Positions 1 through 8,258 of a stretch of DNA of 64,000 bases are shown here, piece by piece (position 1 is the first letter of the stretch; every line of letters begins with the position of its first letter). The notes below the pieces were generated by a model that searched no databases, was not told the DNA's origin, and saw only the letters and a list, made by a program, of their open reading frames with translations. Source of the stretch: Streptomyces lydicus (lineage in GTDB: Bacteria; Actinomycetota; Actinomycetes; Streptomycetales; Streptomycetaceae). The stretch covers positions 2,542,001 through 2,606,000 of the forward strand of contig NZ_RDTE01000003.1 in NCBI RefSeq assembly GCF_004125265.1, written 5' to 3'. The translations under genes were made by a program, and so were the position numbers.

Positions 1-661
1 GCGCGCTGGCGAGGGTGCAGCCGGTGCCGTGGGTGTGCCGGTTGTCGTGCCGCGGGGCGCGCAGCCAGTGCTCCTCGGTGCCGTCGGTGAGCAGGTCGAC
101 GGCGCTGTCGTCGCGGCCGGCGGGGAGATGGCCGCCCTTGATGAGCGCCCAGCGCGGGCCGAAGTCCAGGATCGCGGCGGCCGCGCGGCGCATATCGGCC
201 TCTTCCTCGACGCGGATACCGGTCAGCTGGGCGACCTCGTCCAGGTTGGGGGTGGCGACGGTGGCCGTCGGCAGCAGCGCGGTGCGGACCGCGTCCAGGG
301 CGGTGGCAGCAAGCAGCGCGTCGCCGTGTTTGGAGACCCCCACCGGGTCGATGACGACGGGGACCCGCAGTCCGGCGAGCAGTTCGGCGACGGTCTCGAC
401 GAGTCCGGCCGAGGAGAGCATCCCGGTCTTCACCGCCTGGACGCCGATGTCGTCGACGACGCTGCGGAACTGGGCCCGTACGGCCTCGGCCGGCAGCTCC
501 CACGCGCCCTGTACGCCCAGGGAGTTCTGGGCGGTGACGGCGGTGACCACGCTCATGCCGTGGGTGCCGAGCGCCAGCATCGTCTTGAGGTCGGCCTGGA
601 TGCCCGCGCCGCCGCCGGAGTCGGACCCGGCGACGGTCAGGACGCGTGGAGGTATGTGCAT
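1..661 (-). CDS. thiD: Hydroxymethylpyrimidine/phosphomethylpyrimidine kinase, 3' end outside window
   Basis: Phosphorylates 4-amino-5-hydroxymethyl-2-methylpyrimidine (HMP) and HMP-P to HMP-PP in cytoplasmic thiamine synthesis. The visible 220 codons begin [20 protein letters not shown], the ribokinase-fold N-terminus typical of ThiD. They also contain a VIDPVGV motif near residue 110, ATPNLDEV, and HGTGCTLAS just before the window edge, which is the anion-hole/catalytic Cys-type signature of the family. The ATG at 659-661 follows directly on the family start. About 45-50 C-terminal residues should lie beyond position 1. It is 89 nt downstream of thiL on the same strand, so the two kinases are probably one transcript. 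Confidence 0.93.
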   Translation of the reverse strand, partial: MHIPPRVLTVAGSDSGGGAGIQADLKTMLALGTHGMSVVTAVTAQNSLGVQGAWELPAEAVRAQFRSVVDDIGVQAVKTGMLSSAGLVETVAELLAGLRVPVVIDPVGVSKHGDALLAATALDAVRTALLPTATVATPNLDEVAQLTGIRVEEEADMRRAAAAILDFGPRWALIKGGHLPAGRDDSAVDLLTDGTEEHWLRAPRHDNRHTHGTGCTLASA

Positions 662-750
662 ACCGCCGAATCTACTCGGCGGCAGCCGTCGGGCCCGCGG
701 GCGCCCGTGGTGCCGTCGCCTCCGGCGCCACCGCCCGTGGCCTGCGCGGC

Positions 751-1719
751 CTACTCGGCATCCCCGTTGTCGCCGAAGTGGTCCCAGCCGGCCTTCGCCC
801 AGGGGGCGCCGTCCACCGTCACCTGGGGCAGCGCGGAGGGGTGGAGCACTTCGCCGATGACCTTCCACCGGGCGGGCAGCTTCACATCGGGCGGGAAGGT
901 GGCGACGATCGCGTGGTCCTCGCCGCCGTTGAGCACCCACTGCATCGGGTCCACGCCGACGGCCGTGCCGATGTCGGACATCTGCGAGGGGATGTCGATA
1001 CCGGCGGACCGCAGGTCGATCCGGACCTTGCTGGCCTCGGCGATGTGCCCGAGGTCGGCGACCAGTCCGTCGCTGACGTCCGTCATGGCGGTGGCGCCGA
1101 GTCCGGCGGCGGCCGGGCCCGCGTGGTACGGCGGCTCGGGGCGGCGGTGGGCCTCCACGAAGGCGCGCGGCGAGCGGAAACCGCGGGAGAGGACGGCATG
1201 CCCGGCGGCGGACCAGCCGAGCCAGCCGGTCACCGCGACCACATCGCCGGGCTGGGCGCCGGCCCGGGTGACCGGCTCCTGGTTGCGCAGATCGCCGAGC
1301 GCGGTGATGGAGACGGTGATGGTGTCGCCGCGCACCACGTCCCCGCCGACGACCGCGGCGCCGGCCACCTGGCACTCGTCGCGCAGCCCGTCCATCAGCT
1401 CGGTCGGCCAGGTGGCGGGGAGTTCCGCGGGCACCACCAGGCCGAGCAGGATCGCCGTGGGCACCGCGCCCATCGCCGCGATGTCGGCGAGGTTCTGCGC
1501 GGCGGCCTTGCGGCCGACGTCGTAGGCGGTGGACCAGTCGCGCCTGAAGTGCCGGCCCTCCAGGAGGATGTCGGTGCTGGCGACCACCCTCCGGTCCGGC
1601 GCGGTGACCACCGCGGCGTCGTCACCCGGCCCGATCCGTACGGCCGGAGTGGTGGTGAGCCGGGAGGTGAGCTCCCTGATCAGCCCGAACTCCCCCAGCT
1701 CGCCCACGGTGCCCTTCAT
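751..1719 (-). CDS. thiL: Thiamine-monophosphate kinase
   Basis: ThiL uses ATP to convert thiamine monophosphate to the cofactor thiamine diphosphate, the last step of the pathway. The 322-residue product has the AIR-synthase/PurM fold signatures: [10 protein letters not shown] near residues 29-38 (Mg-ATP aspartates) and [12 protein letters not shown] in the second half. Length is normal. I start at the ATG at 1717-1719 ([12 protein letters not shown]) because it is preceded by a GGGAAGGG ribosome site; an in-frame upstream extension to 1848 is unlike the family. thiD follows 89 nt downstream. A perfect 17-bp palindrome lies 20 bp upstream of the start and may be an operator. No TPP riboswitch is visible in the 158-nt upstream gap. 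Confidence 0.93.
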   Translation of the reverse strand: MKGTVGELGEFGLIRELTSRLTTTPAVRIGPGDDAAVVTAPDRRVVASTDILLEGRHFRRDWSTAYDVGRKAAAQNLADIAAMGAVPTAILLGLVVPAELPATWPTELMDGLRDECQVAGAAVVGGDVVRGDTITVSITALGDLRNQEPVTRAGAQPGDVVAVTGWLGWSAAGHAVLSRGFRSPRAFVEAHRRPEPPYHAGPAAAGLGATAMTDVSDGLVADLGHIAEASKVRIDLRSAGIDIPSQMSDIGTAVGVDPMQWVLNGGEDHAIVATFPPDVKLPARWKVIGEVLHPSALPQVTVDGAPWAKAGWDHFGDNGDAE

Positions 1720-1738
1720 GCTGTTGCCCTTCCCATGT

Positions 1739-1755
1739 GTACGGACGGTCCGTAC
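1739..1755. promoter_or_regulatory. Perfect 17-bp palindrome upstream of thiL
   Basis: GTACGGACGGTCCGTAC is two 8-bp arms around a central G, in the divergent gap between thiL (minus, start 1719) and the Lrp-like gene (plus, start 1878). Its size and position suit a dimeric repressor site. It could instead fold as a small hairpin in the thiL leader. No regulator is identified. Confidence 0.4.
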
Positions 1756-1877
1756 GTGGCTGACGACTGTGCCGTACTTGCCGTGTTCACCGCGCGGGTC
1801 TCCCCGCTCCGCTCGGTGACGCGGTACCGTGGCGTCCCTTCTTCCCACATGATCCTCGTAGCCGCCCTGGAGGTTCC

Positions 1878-2111
1878 GTGGTACAGGCCTACATCCTGAT
1901 CCAGACCGAGGTCGGCAAGGCCTCGGCGGTAGCTGAGACGATCTCCACGATCCATGGTGTGCTGCAGGCCGAGGATGTGACCGGTCCCTATGACGTCATC
2001 GTGCGCGCTCAGGCCGGCACGGTCGATGAGCTGGGCCGCATGGTGGTCGCGAAGGTCCAGCAAGTGGAAGGCATCACGCGCACCCTTACCTGCCCGGTCG
2101 TCCATCTCTAG
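1878..2111 (+). CDS. Stand-alone Lrp/AsnC effector-binding (RAM) domain protein
   Basis: A 77-residue protein that is only the regulator-of-amino-acid-metabolism (RAM) half of an Lrp/AsnC regulator. It opens MVQAYILIQTEVGKA and contains GVLQAEDVTGPYDVIVRA, the alpha/beta ligand-binding fold that forms dimer and higher rings. There is no helix-turn-helix and no room for one, because the gap upstream is promoter sequence. Such demi-Lrp proteins are known in actinobacteria and are presumed to sense amino acids or to associate with full-length Lrp partners. The GTG start at 1878 has GGAGG 5 nt upstream. A DUF3515 gene follows after 21 nt, so they are likely co-transcribed. Confidence 0.85.
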   Translation: MVQAYILIQTEVGKASAVAETISTIHGVLQAEDVTGPYDVIVRAQAGTVDELGRMVVAKVQQVEGITRTLTCPVVHL

Positions 2112-2132
2112 CATCCCCGTATCCTCGGCCGG

Positions 2133-2612
2133 GTGATCTCTACGCGCCGCCGGTACCTGGCCCTTCCGGTGCTCACCGTGCTGTTCGCCGCGGTGAGCTG
2201 TTCCCCTTCCGAGGACGTGGCCGTGCCCTCCCCCGAGGGTGCGGCCGCGCGGTACTGCAAGGCGCTGCACAAGGAGTTGCCGCCGACCGTGGACGGGCTG
2301 AAGCGGGGTACCCCCGAGCCCGAATCCGACTTCACTGCCATGTGGGGCGATCCTGCCGTGAAACTGCGCTGCGGGGTGCCGAAGCCCGACGTCCTGACGT
2401 ACGGGAGTGAACATTACAACCCCCGTGCCGACGCGGCGGAAGTCAACGGGGTCGAATGGCTCTTTGAGAAGCAGGACGACGGATACCGCTTCACGACGGT
2501 GTTGCGCAAGGCCTACGTCGAGGTGACCGTGCCCGGGAAGTACGCCCCCGAGGTCGATGTGCTCACCGATCTCGGGGGCGCCGTGCAGAAGACGGTTCCC
2601 ACCGGGGTGTAG
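2133..2612 (+). CDS. DUF3515 family lipoprotein
   Basis: A 159-residue predicted lipoprotein of the actinobacterial DUF3515 family. Residues 1-23 are a basic signal peptide ending in a lipobox-like LFAAVSC, so Cys23 is the likely lipidated residue. The mature part contains the family-typical sequence ARYCKALHKELPPTVDGL and LRCGVPKP, with two further Cys that may form a disulfide, and ends VTVPGKYAPEVDVL plus a short tail. Function is unknown; its place beside ddl, gpsA and plsC hints at an envelope role, but that is inference from position only. It starts at a GTG with a weak ribosome site 21 nt after the Lrp-like gene. Confidence 0.82.
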   Translation: MISTRRRYLALPVLTVLFAAVSCSPSEDVAVPSPEGAAARYCKALHKELPPTVDGLKRGTPEPESDFTAMWGDPAVKLRCGVPKPDVLTYGSEHYNPRADAAEVNGVEWLFEKQDDGYRFTTVLRKAYVEVTVPGKYAPEVDVLTDLGGAVQKTVPTGV

Positions 2613-2670
2613 GGGCCCTGGGACGACTCCCCCGAAAGGGCGGACCGGCCGCCCGGCGCGGGCAGCCGGC

Positions 2671-3807
2671 TCAGCGCAGTCCCGTGGAGCGCTGCAGCGC
2701 GGCCTGCAGGAGCCGGTCGATCAGCTCCGGGTAGCTCACACCGCTCTCCTGCCACATCCGCGGGTACATCGAGATGGGCGTGAAGCCGGGGAGCGTGTTG
2801 ATCTCGTTGATCACGAACTCGCCGTTGTCCTGCAGGAAGAAGTCCGCCCGCACCAGCCCCTCGCAGGACGCCGCCTCGAAGGCCGCGACGGCCAGCTCCT
2901 GGACCTTCGCGGTCTGCTCGTCGCTCAGCGGGGCCGGCACGATCCCGTCCGCAGAGTCGATGTACTTGGCCTCGAAGTCGTAGAAGTCGTGCGCGGTGAC
3001 CGGCGGAATCTCGGCCGGCACGCTGGCCCGCGGGCCGTCCTCGAACTCCAGCACCCCGCACTCGATCTCGCGGCCGCGCAGCAGCGACTCCACGAGGATC
3101 TTGGGGTCGTGCCGGCGGGCCTCCTCGATCGCCTCGTCCAGGCCGCCGAGGTCGTCGACCTTGGTGATGCCCATGGACGAGCCGGCCCGGGCGGGCTTCA
3201 CGAAGAGCGGCCAGCCGTGCTCTCCGGCGAAGTCCACGATCTTCCTGCGGGCGGCTGCGGGATCCTTTTCCCACTCGCGGGGGCGGATGACCTCGTACGG
3301 GCCGACCGGCAGCCCGAAGGAGGTGAAGACCCGCTTCATGTAGTCCTTGTCCTGGCCGACGGCGGACGCGAGCACGCCCGAGCCGACGTAGGGCACACCG
3401 GAGAGCTCCAGCAGGCCCTGCAGGGTGCCGTCCTCGCCGTAGGGGCCGTGCAGCACGGGGAAGACGACGTCGACCTCGCCCAGCGCCTTGGGGACCGAGC
3501 CCGGCTCGCTGTAGACGACCTCGCGGTTGGTGGGGTCGACGGGGAGCACCACGGCGCCCTCGGTCGACTCGGCGAGCGCGGCCACCGTGGGCAGCTGCCG
3601 GTCCGCGATGGCCATCCGCTCGGGGTCGTCGGCGGTCAGCGCCCAGCGGCCGTCGGTGGTGATGCCGATGGGCAGCACGTCGTACTTCTCGCGGTCGATG
3701 GCGCGCAGCACGGCGCCGGCCGTGAGCACGGAGATCGCGTGCTCGGAGCTGCGGCCGCCGAACACGACGGCGACGCGGGGCTTGTGTGGGGAGGTCTCGC
3801 TGCTCAT
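2671..3807 (-). CDS. ddl: D-alanine--D-alanine ligase
   Basis: ATP-dependent cytoplasmic ligase that makes D-Ala-D-Ala for the peptidoglycan stem peptide. The 378-residue product shows the N-terminal VAVVFGGRSSEHAISV loop, HGPYGEDGT at about 120-128, the ATP-grasp segment VKPARAGSSMGITK at about 203-216 and the Mg-binding INEINTLPGFTPISMYP near the C-terminus. Length fits the larger actinobacterial Ddl. The ATG has no Shine-Dalgarno sequence. Instead a good promoter (3817-3845) ends about 9 nt upstream, so the mRNA is probably nearly leaderless. A strong hairpin separates it from gpsA upstream, so it has its own promoter rather than belonging to the plsC-gpsA unit. Confidence 0.95.
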   Translation of the reverse strand: MSSETSPHKPRVAVVFGGRSSEHAISVLTAGAVLRAIDREKYDVLPIGITTDGRWALTADDPERMAIADRQLPTVAALAESTEGAVVLPVDPTNREVVYSEPGSVPKALGEVDVVFPVLHGPYGEDGTLQGLLELSGVPYVGSGVLASAVGQDKDYMKRVFTSFGLPVGPYEVIRPREWEKDPAAARRKIVDFAGEHGWPLFVKPARAGSSMGITKVDDLGGLDEAIEEARRHDPKILVESLLRGREIECGVLEFEDGPRASVPAEIPPVTAHDFYDFEAKYIDSADGIVPAPLSDEQTAKVQELAVAAFEAASCEGLVRADFFLQDNGEFVINEINTLPGFTPISMYPRMWQESGVSYPELIDRLLQAALQRSTGLR

Positions 3808-3816
3808 ATCGGGTTG

Positions 3817-3845
3817 AGGGTACCTGCTGACCGGCGCGGAGTCAG
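3817..3845 (-). promoter_or_regulatory. Predicted ddl promoter
   Basis: On the minus strand CTGACT (-35, at 3840-3845) and TACCCT (-10, at 3817-3822) are separated by 17 nt, a standard housekeeping arrangement for Streptomyces. The -10 box ends 9 nt before the ddl ATG, predicting an untranslated leader of only about 2-3 nt. Confidence 0.45.
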
Positions 3846-3847
3846 TG

Positions 3848-3889
3848 CTGTGGCGGCCGTTGGTGGCGTCGCGCCGACGGCCGCCACAG
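3848..3889 (-). terminator. Hairpin terminator after gpsA
   Basis: Perfect 13-bp arms CTGTGGCGGCCGT (3848-3860) and ACGGCCGCCACAG (3877-3889) with a 16-nt loop, 59 nt downstream of the gpsA stop. There is no T-tract, as is common for Streptomyces terminators. Confidence 0.6.
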
Positions 3890-3948
3890 GGGCCGGGGGC
3901 CGGGCACCCGGACGGAACGGGACCGGACCGGACGTTTCGGCTCCGCTT

Positions 3949-4950
3949 TCAGTGCCGTTCGGACTTGGCGCTGCGCGACATCAGCTCCTTGAGGGCGACC
4001 ATCGGCGGCTTGCCCTCGTGGACGATCTCCACGACCGTCTCGGTGAGCGGCATGTCGACGCCGTGCCTGCGGGCCAGATCCCGTACGGATTCGCAGGACT
4101 TGACGCCCTCGGCGGTCTGCTTGGTGACCGCGATGGTCTCCTGGAGCGTCATCCCGCGGCCCAGGTTGGTGCCGAAGGTGTTGTTGCGCGACAGCGGCGA
4201 GGAGCAGGTGGCGACGAGGTCGCCCATGCCGGCCAGCCCGGCGAAGGTGTGCGCGTCGGCGCCCATGGCGAGGCCGAGCCGGGTGGTCTCGGCCAGCCCG
4301 CGGGTGATCAGGGACGCCTTGGCGTTGTCGCCCAGGCCCATGCCGGTGGCGATGCCGACGGCGAGCGCGATGACGTTCTTGACCGCGCCGCCCAGTTCAC
4401 AGCCCACCACGTCGGTGTTGGTGTACGGGCGGAAGTACGAGGTGTGGCAGGCGGTCTGGAAGCGCCGGGCGACCGCCTCGTCGGCGCAGGCCACCACGGC
4501 GGCGGCGGGCTGCCGGGCGGCGATCTCCTTGGCGAGGTTGGGCCCGGTCAGCACCGCGACGCGTTCCGCGGGGACCTTGGCCACCTCCTCGATGACCTCG
4601 CTCATGCGCTTGGCCGTGCCGAGTTCGACGCCCTTCATCAGGGAGACCAGGACCGTCCCGTCGGGCAGCAGCGGCGCCCATTCGGCGAGGTTGCCGCGCA
4701 GCGTCTGGGCGGGCACCGCCAGCACCGCGAACTCCGCGCCGCGCGCCGCCTGTGCCGGGTCGGTGGTGGCCCGTACGGACGCGGGCAGCTCGACCCCCGG
4801 CAGGTAGTCGGGGTTCGTACGGCCGTTGTTGACGGCGTCGACCAGGGCCGTACGGCGTCCCCACAGGGTCACCTCGCATCCCGCGTCGGCGAGCACCATC
4901 GCGAAGGCGGTACCCCAGGACCCCGTGCCGTAGACGGCGCAGCGCGTCAC
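3949..4950 (-). CDS. gpsA: Glycerol-3-phosphate dehydrogenase [NAD(P)+]
   Basis: GpsA reduces dihydroxyacetone phosphate to sn-glycerol 3-phosphate, the backbone for phospholipids. The 333-residue protein begins with a Rossmann dinucleotide motif, YGTGSWGTAFAMVLADAG (about residues 7-24). It contains LVSLMKGVE, LTGPNLAKE and the catalytic-lysine-region sequence GCELGGAVKNVIALAVG of the family. Length is normal. Its ATG (4948-4950) overlaps the stop of plsC by 4 nt (ATGA), so the two are translationally coupled. This fits their successive roles: GpsA supplies the acceptor and PlsC-type enzymes acylate it. Confidence 0.95.
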   Translation of the reverse strand: MTRCAVYGTGSWGTAFAMVLADAGCEVTLWGRRTALVDAVNNGRTNPDYLPGVELPASVRATTDPAQAARGAEFAVLAVPAQTLRGNLAEWAPLLPDGTVLVSLMKGVELGTAKRMSEVIEEVAKVPAERVAVLTGPNLAKEIAARQPAAAVVACADEAVARRFQTACHTSYFRPYTNTDVVGCELGGAVKNVIALAVGIATGMGLGDNAKASLITRGLAETTRLGLAMGADAHTFAGLAGMGDLVATCSSPLSRNNTFGTNLGRGMTLQETIAVTKQTAEGVKSCESVRDLARRHGVDMPLTETVVEIVHEGKPPMVALKELMSRSAKSERH

Positions 4951-5813
4951 TTGCTTTCATCCTCCTGTGCCTGCTGGGTGCTTCGGGCCTGCTGCGGGCC
5001 GACGGCCGGCTTGGGGGCGGCGGCGCGCTCGGCGGGAGCCTTGGCCGCAGCGGCGCCCCGGGGCGTCTTGGCGGCTTCCCGGGCGGCGCGGCGCTCCCTG
5101 GCGATCGCCTTGCGCCAGTCGTACGGTTCGGCCGGCGCGGGCTCACCGCGCACGACGGCCAGCTGCTCGGTGATCGCGGCCATGATGACCTCGGTGGCGG
5201 CCCGCAGCACCTCGGCGGTCGGCTCCTGGTCGTAGAACGCGCTCAGGTCGACCGGCGGCCCGGCCTGCACCCGCAGCGTCTTGCGCGGCAGGAGGCGGAG
5301 CTTCTTCTCCTTGGCGTAAGGCGGCATCGCGTCGTTGGCGCCCCACTGCGCGACGGGAATGACCGGAGCCTTGGTCAGCAAGGCCACCCGGGCGGCACCG
5401 GTCTTGCCCTGCATGGGCCACAGCTCGGGGTCGCGGGTGAGGGTGCCCTCGGGGTAGAAGGCGACGCATTCGCCCTTCTCGATGGCGCTGACCGCGGCGC
5501 GGAAGGCGGTGGCGGCGTCGGTGGTTTCCCGGTAGACGGGGATCTGCCCGGTGCCGCGCATCATCAGGCCGACAAAGCCGCTCTTGAAGAGTCCGGCCTT
5601 GGCGAGGAATCGGGGGACCCGCCCGGTGTTGTACTGATAGTGCGCATAGGAGAGCGGATCAAGATACGAGTTGTGGTTGACCGCGGTGATAAATCCGCCG
5701 TCGGCCGGAATGTGCTCCATTCCCTGCCAGTCCCGCTTGAACAGAACCAAGAGCGGCGGTTTGCAGATGACCGCGGCCAAGCGGTACCAGAAGCCGATTC
5801 TGCGGCGGGACAC
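4947..5813 (-). CDS. plsC: PlsC-family 1-acylglycerol-3-phosphate acyltransferase
   Basis: Membrane-associated acyltransferase of phospholipid synthesis. The 288-residue protein has the HX4D catalytic motif in VNHNSYLDPL (His47, Asp52) and the glycerol-phosphate-binding YPEGTLTRD near residue 120. The last 50 residues are an Ala/Lys/Pro-rich tail with no recognisable domain. I start at the GTG at 5811-5813 (VSRRRIGFWYRL), which has AAGGAGGG at 7 nt; an in-frame upstream extension of 83 codons lies in promoter DNA shared with the divergent cofC. It heads a two-gene unit with gpsA, with a 4-nt overlap. The exact acyl acceptor cannot be told from sequence. Confidence 0.9.
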   Translation of the reverse strand: MSRRRIGFWYRLAAVICKPPLLVLFKRDWQGMEHIPADGGFITAVNHNSYLDPLSYAHYQYNTGRVPRFLAKAGLFKSGFVGLMMRGTGQIPVYRETTDAATAFRAAVSAIEKGECVAFYPEGTLTRDPELWPMQGKTGAARVALLTKAPVIPVAQWGANDAMPPYAKEKKLRLLPRKTLRVQAGPPVDLSAFYDQEPTAEVLRAATEVIMAAITEQLAVVRGEPAPAEPYDWRKAIARERRAAREAAKTPRGAAAAKAPAERAAAPKPAVGPQQARSTQQAQEDESK

Positions 5814-5938
5814 TGGGACACCCTCCTTGTGGGACCTGCAAAGCTGCTGCGGGCCGGCAGCCGCACAAGTGTCGCCCCAGGTACCCGCTATGTCGAGGAC
5901 ACCGTAACCCCGACGCTCCCGGAGAGCGGCGGCAGCGG

Positions 5939-6712
5939 GTGAGAATGGCGCCGATGCGAAGAGACGGAGCGGATGTGGGCTGGAGCCTGGTGGTACCGCT
6001 GAAACCGCTGCTGCGGGCCAAGAGCAGGCTCTCCGGGGCCGCCGGGGAGGAGTTTCGGCCACGCCTGGCCCTCGCGTTCGCCCTGGACACCGTTACAGCG
6101 GCACTGGCCTGCAAGGACGTCCGGGATGTGGCGGTTGTCACGGACGACCGGGTGGCCGGTGAGCGACTGGCGGCGCTGGGCGCGCGCATCGTGCCCGACA
6201 CACCGGCCGGCGGGCTCAACGCGGCGCTGGCCCATGGCGCGGGCGCGGTCCGGGCGCGCCGCCCGGGCGCGGCGGTCGCCGCGCTGAACGCCGATCTTCC
6301 GGCGCTGCGCCCCGCCGAGCTGGAACAGGTGCTCCATTCCGCTTCGCTATTTCCCCGTGCATTTCTCGCAGATGCGGCGGATATCGGGACAACACTTCTG
6401 ACCGCGACTTCCGGAGTGGAATTGGAACCGGCATTCGGAGGTGCGTCCCGGGCCCGTCACCTGGCATCCGGGGCACGGGAGATCACCGCGTCCTCGGTGC
6501 CCTCGGTGCGCCGGGACGTGGACACCGGCGAGGATCTGCTGGCCGCGCTGGCGCTGGGCGTGGGCCCGCACACGGCGCTCCAGGCGCCGCATCTGGCGGG
6601 CGGGGCGGGCCTGGCGGCCACCGCCACCGGCGCGCCGGAGGGCGCATCGCGGCTGCTGCCACCGCAGGTCACAGCGTCCGGAGCGCGATCGGCCGAGGCG
6701 CCCGGAGCGTGA
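5939..6712 (+). CDS. cofC: 2-phospho-L-lactate / phosphoenolpyruvate guanylyltransferase
   Basis: Nucleotidyltransferase of coenzyme F420 synthesis (CofC; FbiD in mycobacteria). It couples GTP to phospholactate or phosphoenolpyruvate to give the activated side-chain donor for Fo. The 257-residue product carries the family N-terminus SLVVPLKPLLRAKSRLSG (about 16-33), TDDRVAGERL, the substrate loop PAGGLNAALAHGA, ALNADLPALRP with the metal-binding Asp, and RRDVDTGEDLLAAL near the end of the fold. It is about 40 residues longer than archaeal CofC owing to a C-terminal tail of low complexity. The start may be GTG 5939 or a nearby in-frame ATG. It is transcribed divergently from plsC. Confidence 0.88.
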   Translation: MRMAPMRRDGADVGWSLVVPLKPLLRAKSRLSGAAGEEFRPRLALAFALDTVTAALACKDVRDVAVVTDDRVAGERLAALGARIVPDTPAGGLNAALAHGAGAVRARRPGAAVAALNADLPALRPAELEQVLHSASLFPRAFLADAADIGTTLLTATSGVELEPAFGGASRARHLASGAREITASSVPSVRRDVDTGEDLLAALALGVGPHTALQAPHLAGGAGLAATATGAPEGASRLLPPQVTASGARSAEAPGA

Positions 6713-6739
6713 CAGAACACTGCGCCGGAGCGTGACCGG

Positions 6740-6943
6740 TCAGAGCGTCTGGAGGGTGATCAGGGCGATCTGCCGGTCGTCCCCTTCGCCGGTGACGTCG
6801 ATACGGACCCGCTGACCGGGCCGCAGCAGCAGCAGACCGCCGGCGTCGAAGGCCGCCGCGTCGAAGGGCAGCGGGGTGCCGTCGTCCAGCAGCACGCTGC
6901 CGGAGCGGGTCTGGGAGTCGTACGTATACGCGGTGGCCTGCAT
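6740..6943 (-). CDS. Small cold-shock-like (OB-fold) hypothetical protein
   Basis: A 67-residue protein starting ATG 6941-6943 with MQATAYTYDSQTRSGSVLLD. The pattern of short strands, a Gly-Ser-Val-Leu turn, DDGTPLPFDAAAFD and LLLRPGQRVRIDV resembles the strand order of cold-shock domains, but the aromatic RNP1 and RNP2 residues of true CspA proteins are missing. It probably has an OB-like fold of unknown ligand. It sits between the convergent cofC end (27 nt away) and the hupS terminator. It is short, but its codon use is typical of neighbouring genes. Confidence 0.65.
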   Translation of the reverse strand: MQATAYTYDSQTRSGSVLLDDGTPLPFDAAAFDAGGLLLLRPGQRVRIDVTGEGDDRQIALITLQTL

Positions 6944-7042
6944 GGGAGAGAGCCTAGACGAGCACGCCCCGGCCCCTCCTGCCGCCCGTGGGCCGGGGAG
7001 GGGCGCCGCGGGCACCCGCCCGAAGGGCACCGAACGCACCGC

Positions 7043-7072
7043 GGGCCGGGCTCCCCGAAGGGAGACCGGCCC
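7043..7072 (-). terminator. Hairpin after hupS
   Basis: GGGCCGGGCTCCC and GGGAGACCGGCCC form a 13-bp stem with two mismatches and a 4-nt CGAA loop, 26 nt beyond the hupS stop. Confidence 0.55.
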
Positions 7073-7097
7073 GACGCGTGGCGTCGCCGCTGCTGCA

Positions 7098-7751
7098 TTA
7101 CCGCTTGCGCGCGGTGGTCTTCTTGGCGGTGGTCTTGCGTGCGGTGGCCTTCTTCGCGGGGGCCTTCTTCGCCGTCGCCTTCTTGGCGGGGGCGGTCTTC
7201 TTCGCGGTGGCCTTCTTCGCGGTGGTCTTCTTGGCCGGGGCCGCCTTCTTGGCGGTGGCCTTCGTGGCGGCCTTCTTCGCCGTCGTCTTCTTCGCCGTCG
7301 TCGTCTTCTTCGCCGCGGTGGTCTTCTTCGCCGTGGTCTTCTTCGCCGTCGCCTTCTTCGCGGCGGTCTTCTTGGCGGTGGCCTTCTTGGCGGCGGCCTT
7401 CTTGATGGCCGTACCGCCGGTGAGGCTGCCCTTGGGGGCCTTCTTGACCGAGACCTCTCCGCCCTTGGGGAGCTTCTTCGAGCCGCTGACCAGGTCCTTG
7501 AAGCCCTGACCGGCGCGGAAGCGCGGCACGGAGGTCTTCTTGACCCGTACGCGCTCACCCGTCTGCGGGTTGCGGGCGTAGCGGGCGGGGCGGTCGACCT
7601 TCTCGAACGAGCCGAATCCGGTGACCGAAACGCGGTCGCCGGAGACAACTGAACGGACGATTGCGTCCAGTACGGCGTCCACCGCGTCCGCGGCGTTCTG
7701 GCGGCCGCCGAGCTTGTCGGCAATGGCTTCTACGAGCTGCGCCTTGTTCAC
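7098..7751 (-). CDS. hupS: HU-family nucleoid protein with lysine-rich tail (HupS type)
   Basis: Histone-like DNA-binding protein that compacts the chromosome; in Streptomyces the tailed HU paralogue is sporulation-associated HupS. Residues 1-90 are a normal HU domain: [16 protein letters not shown], then [20 protein letters not shown] for the beta-arm, and [22 protein letters not shown]. Residues about 100-217 are a low-complexity array of KKA/KKT units ([12 protein letters not shown]), resembling eukaryotic histone H1 tails. The 217-residue length fits the HupS class. The gene starts at ATG 7749-7751, with an AT-rich promoter containing TATATATC on the minus strand around 7810-7820. In S. 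coelicolor it is likewise next to leuCD. Confidence 0.93.
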   Translation of the reverse strand: MNKAQLVEAIADKLGGRQNAADAVDAVLDAIVRSVVSGDRVSVTGFGSFEKVDRPARYARNPQTGERVRVKKTSVPRFRAGQGFKDLVSGSKKLPKGGEVSVKKAPKGSLTGGTAIKKAAAKKATAKKTAAKKATAKKTTAKKTTAAKKTTTAKKTTAKKAATKATAKKAAPAKKTTAKKATAKKTAPAKKATAKKAPAKKATARKTTAKKTTARKR

Positions 7752-7876
7752 GTCTTCCCCTTCGGAGACATTGCTGGAACGAAAGATTCCAAGCTTTTTC
7801 GCACGTTAGGCAGATATATACCGCAAATCAAACACGAAACGGGCTAATCACCCTTGTGCCGCAACGAAGTCGACCT

Positions 7877-8122
7877 TCACGGACTTCCGTCGGCGCGCAC
7901 ATCTTCGGGATAACGACCTTCGTCGAGGTCTTCCATGAAGCACTCCAGACGCCTTGCCGCGTCCGCAAGATCGTGTTTAGCCGCGGCCGTGATGACGAGC
8001 AGCTTCCGGGTCAGCGCCATCCGTACGCCCTCCGGGACTTGCAGTGTGCGCACTCTTGTATGTGCGTCCTTGAGCCGGTCGGCGACGAGACCGTAGAGCT
8101 CGAGTTGGCCGTCGCGTTCCAT
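7877..8122 (-). CDS. Conserved small helical hypothetical protein
   Basis: An 81-residue acidic/basic mixed helical protein, MERDGQLELYGLVADRLKDA and on through VRMALTRKLLVITAAAKHDL. I recognise it only as the small gene that lies between hupS and leuD in streptomycetes. No catalytic motif, signal peptide or membrane segment is visible. It is 125 nt upstream of hupS and 136 nt downstream of leuD, and a terminator hairpin separates it from leuD, so it is probably transcribed alone or with hupS. Function unknown. Confidence 0.75.
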   Translation of the reverse strand: MERDGQLELYGLVADRLKDAHTRVRTLQVPEGVRMALTRKLLVITAAAKHDLADAARRLECFMEDLDEGRYPEDVRADGSP

Positions 8123-8201
8123 GCGCTAATTGTGCCATCTGCGGCGAGTTGTCGCTTCACGGGGCCTCAACAGCTGCCTCGGCAAGCAGAAGCGCCCCCT
8201 G

Positions 8202-8230
8202 CCAACTGCACAGGGGGCGCATCGTACGCA
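8202..8230 (-). terminator. leuCD terminator
   Basis: Perfect 10-bp arms GCGCCCCCTG (8202-8211) and CAGGGGGCGC (8221-8230) around a 9-nt loop, 28 nt after the leuD stop. Confidence 0.7.
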
Positions 8231-8258
8231 ATATATCTTTGAGCCATAAAACCCGAGG

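Noticed and set aside
1720..1877. TPP riboswitch upstream of thiL
   Set aside because: No match to the THI-box core could be found by eye; only a short palindrome is present.
2557..5235. Long plus-strand reading frame opposite ddl and gpsA
   Set aside because: Shadow of two well-supported minus-strand genes; its translation is Arg/Gly-rich with no domain.
7098..7400. Possible frameshifts in the repetitive lysine-rich tail of hupS
   Set aside because: The KKA/KKT array stays in frame to a normal stop and such tails are characteristic of HupS.
8123..8258. Small RNA or extra gene between leuD and the small hypothetical gene
   Set aside because: The only structure is the leuCD terminator hairpin; no promoter or conserved frame is seen.
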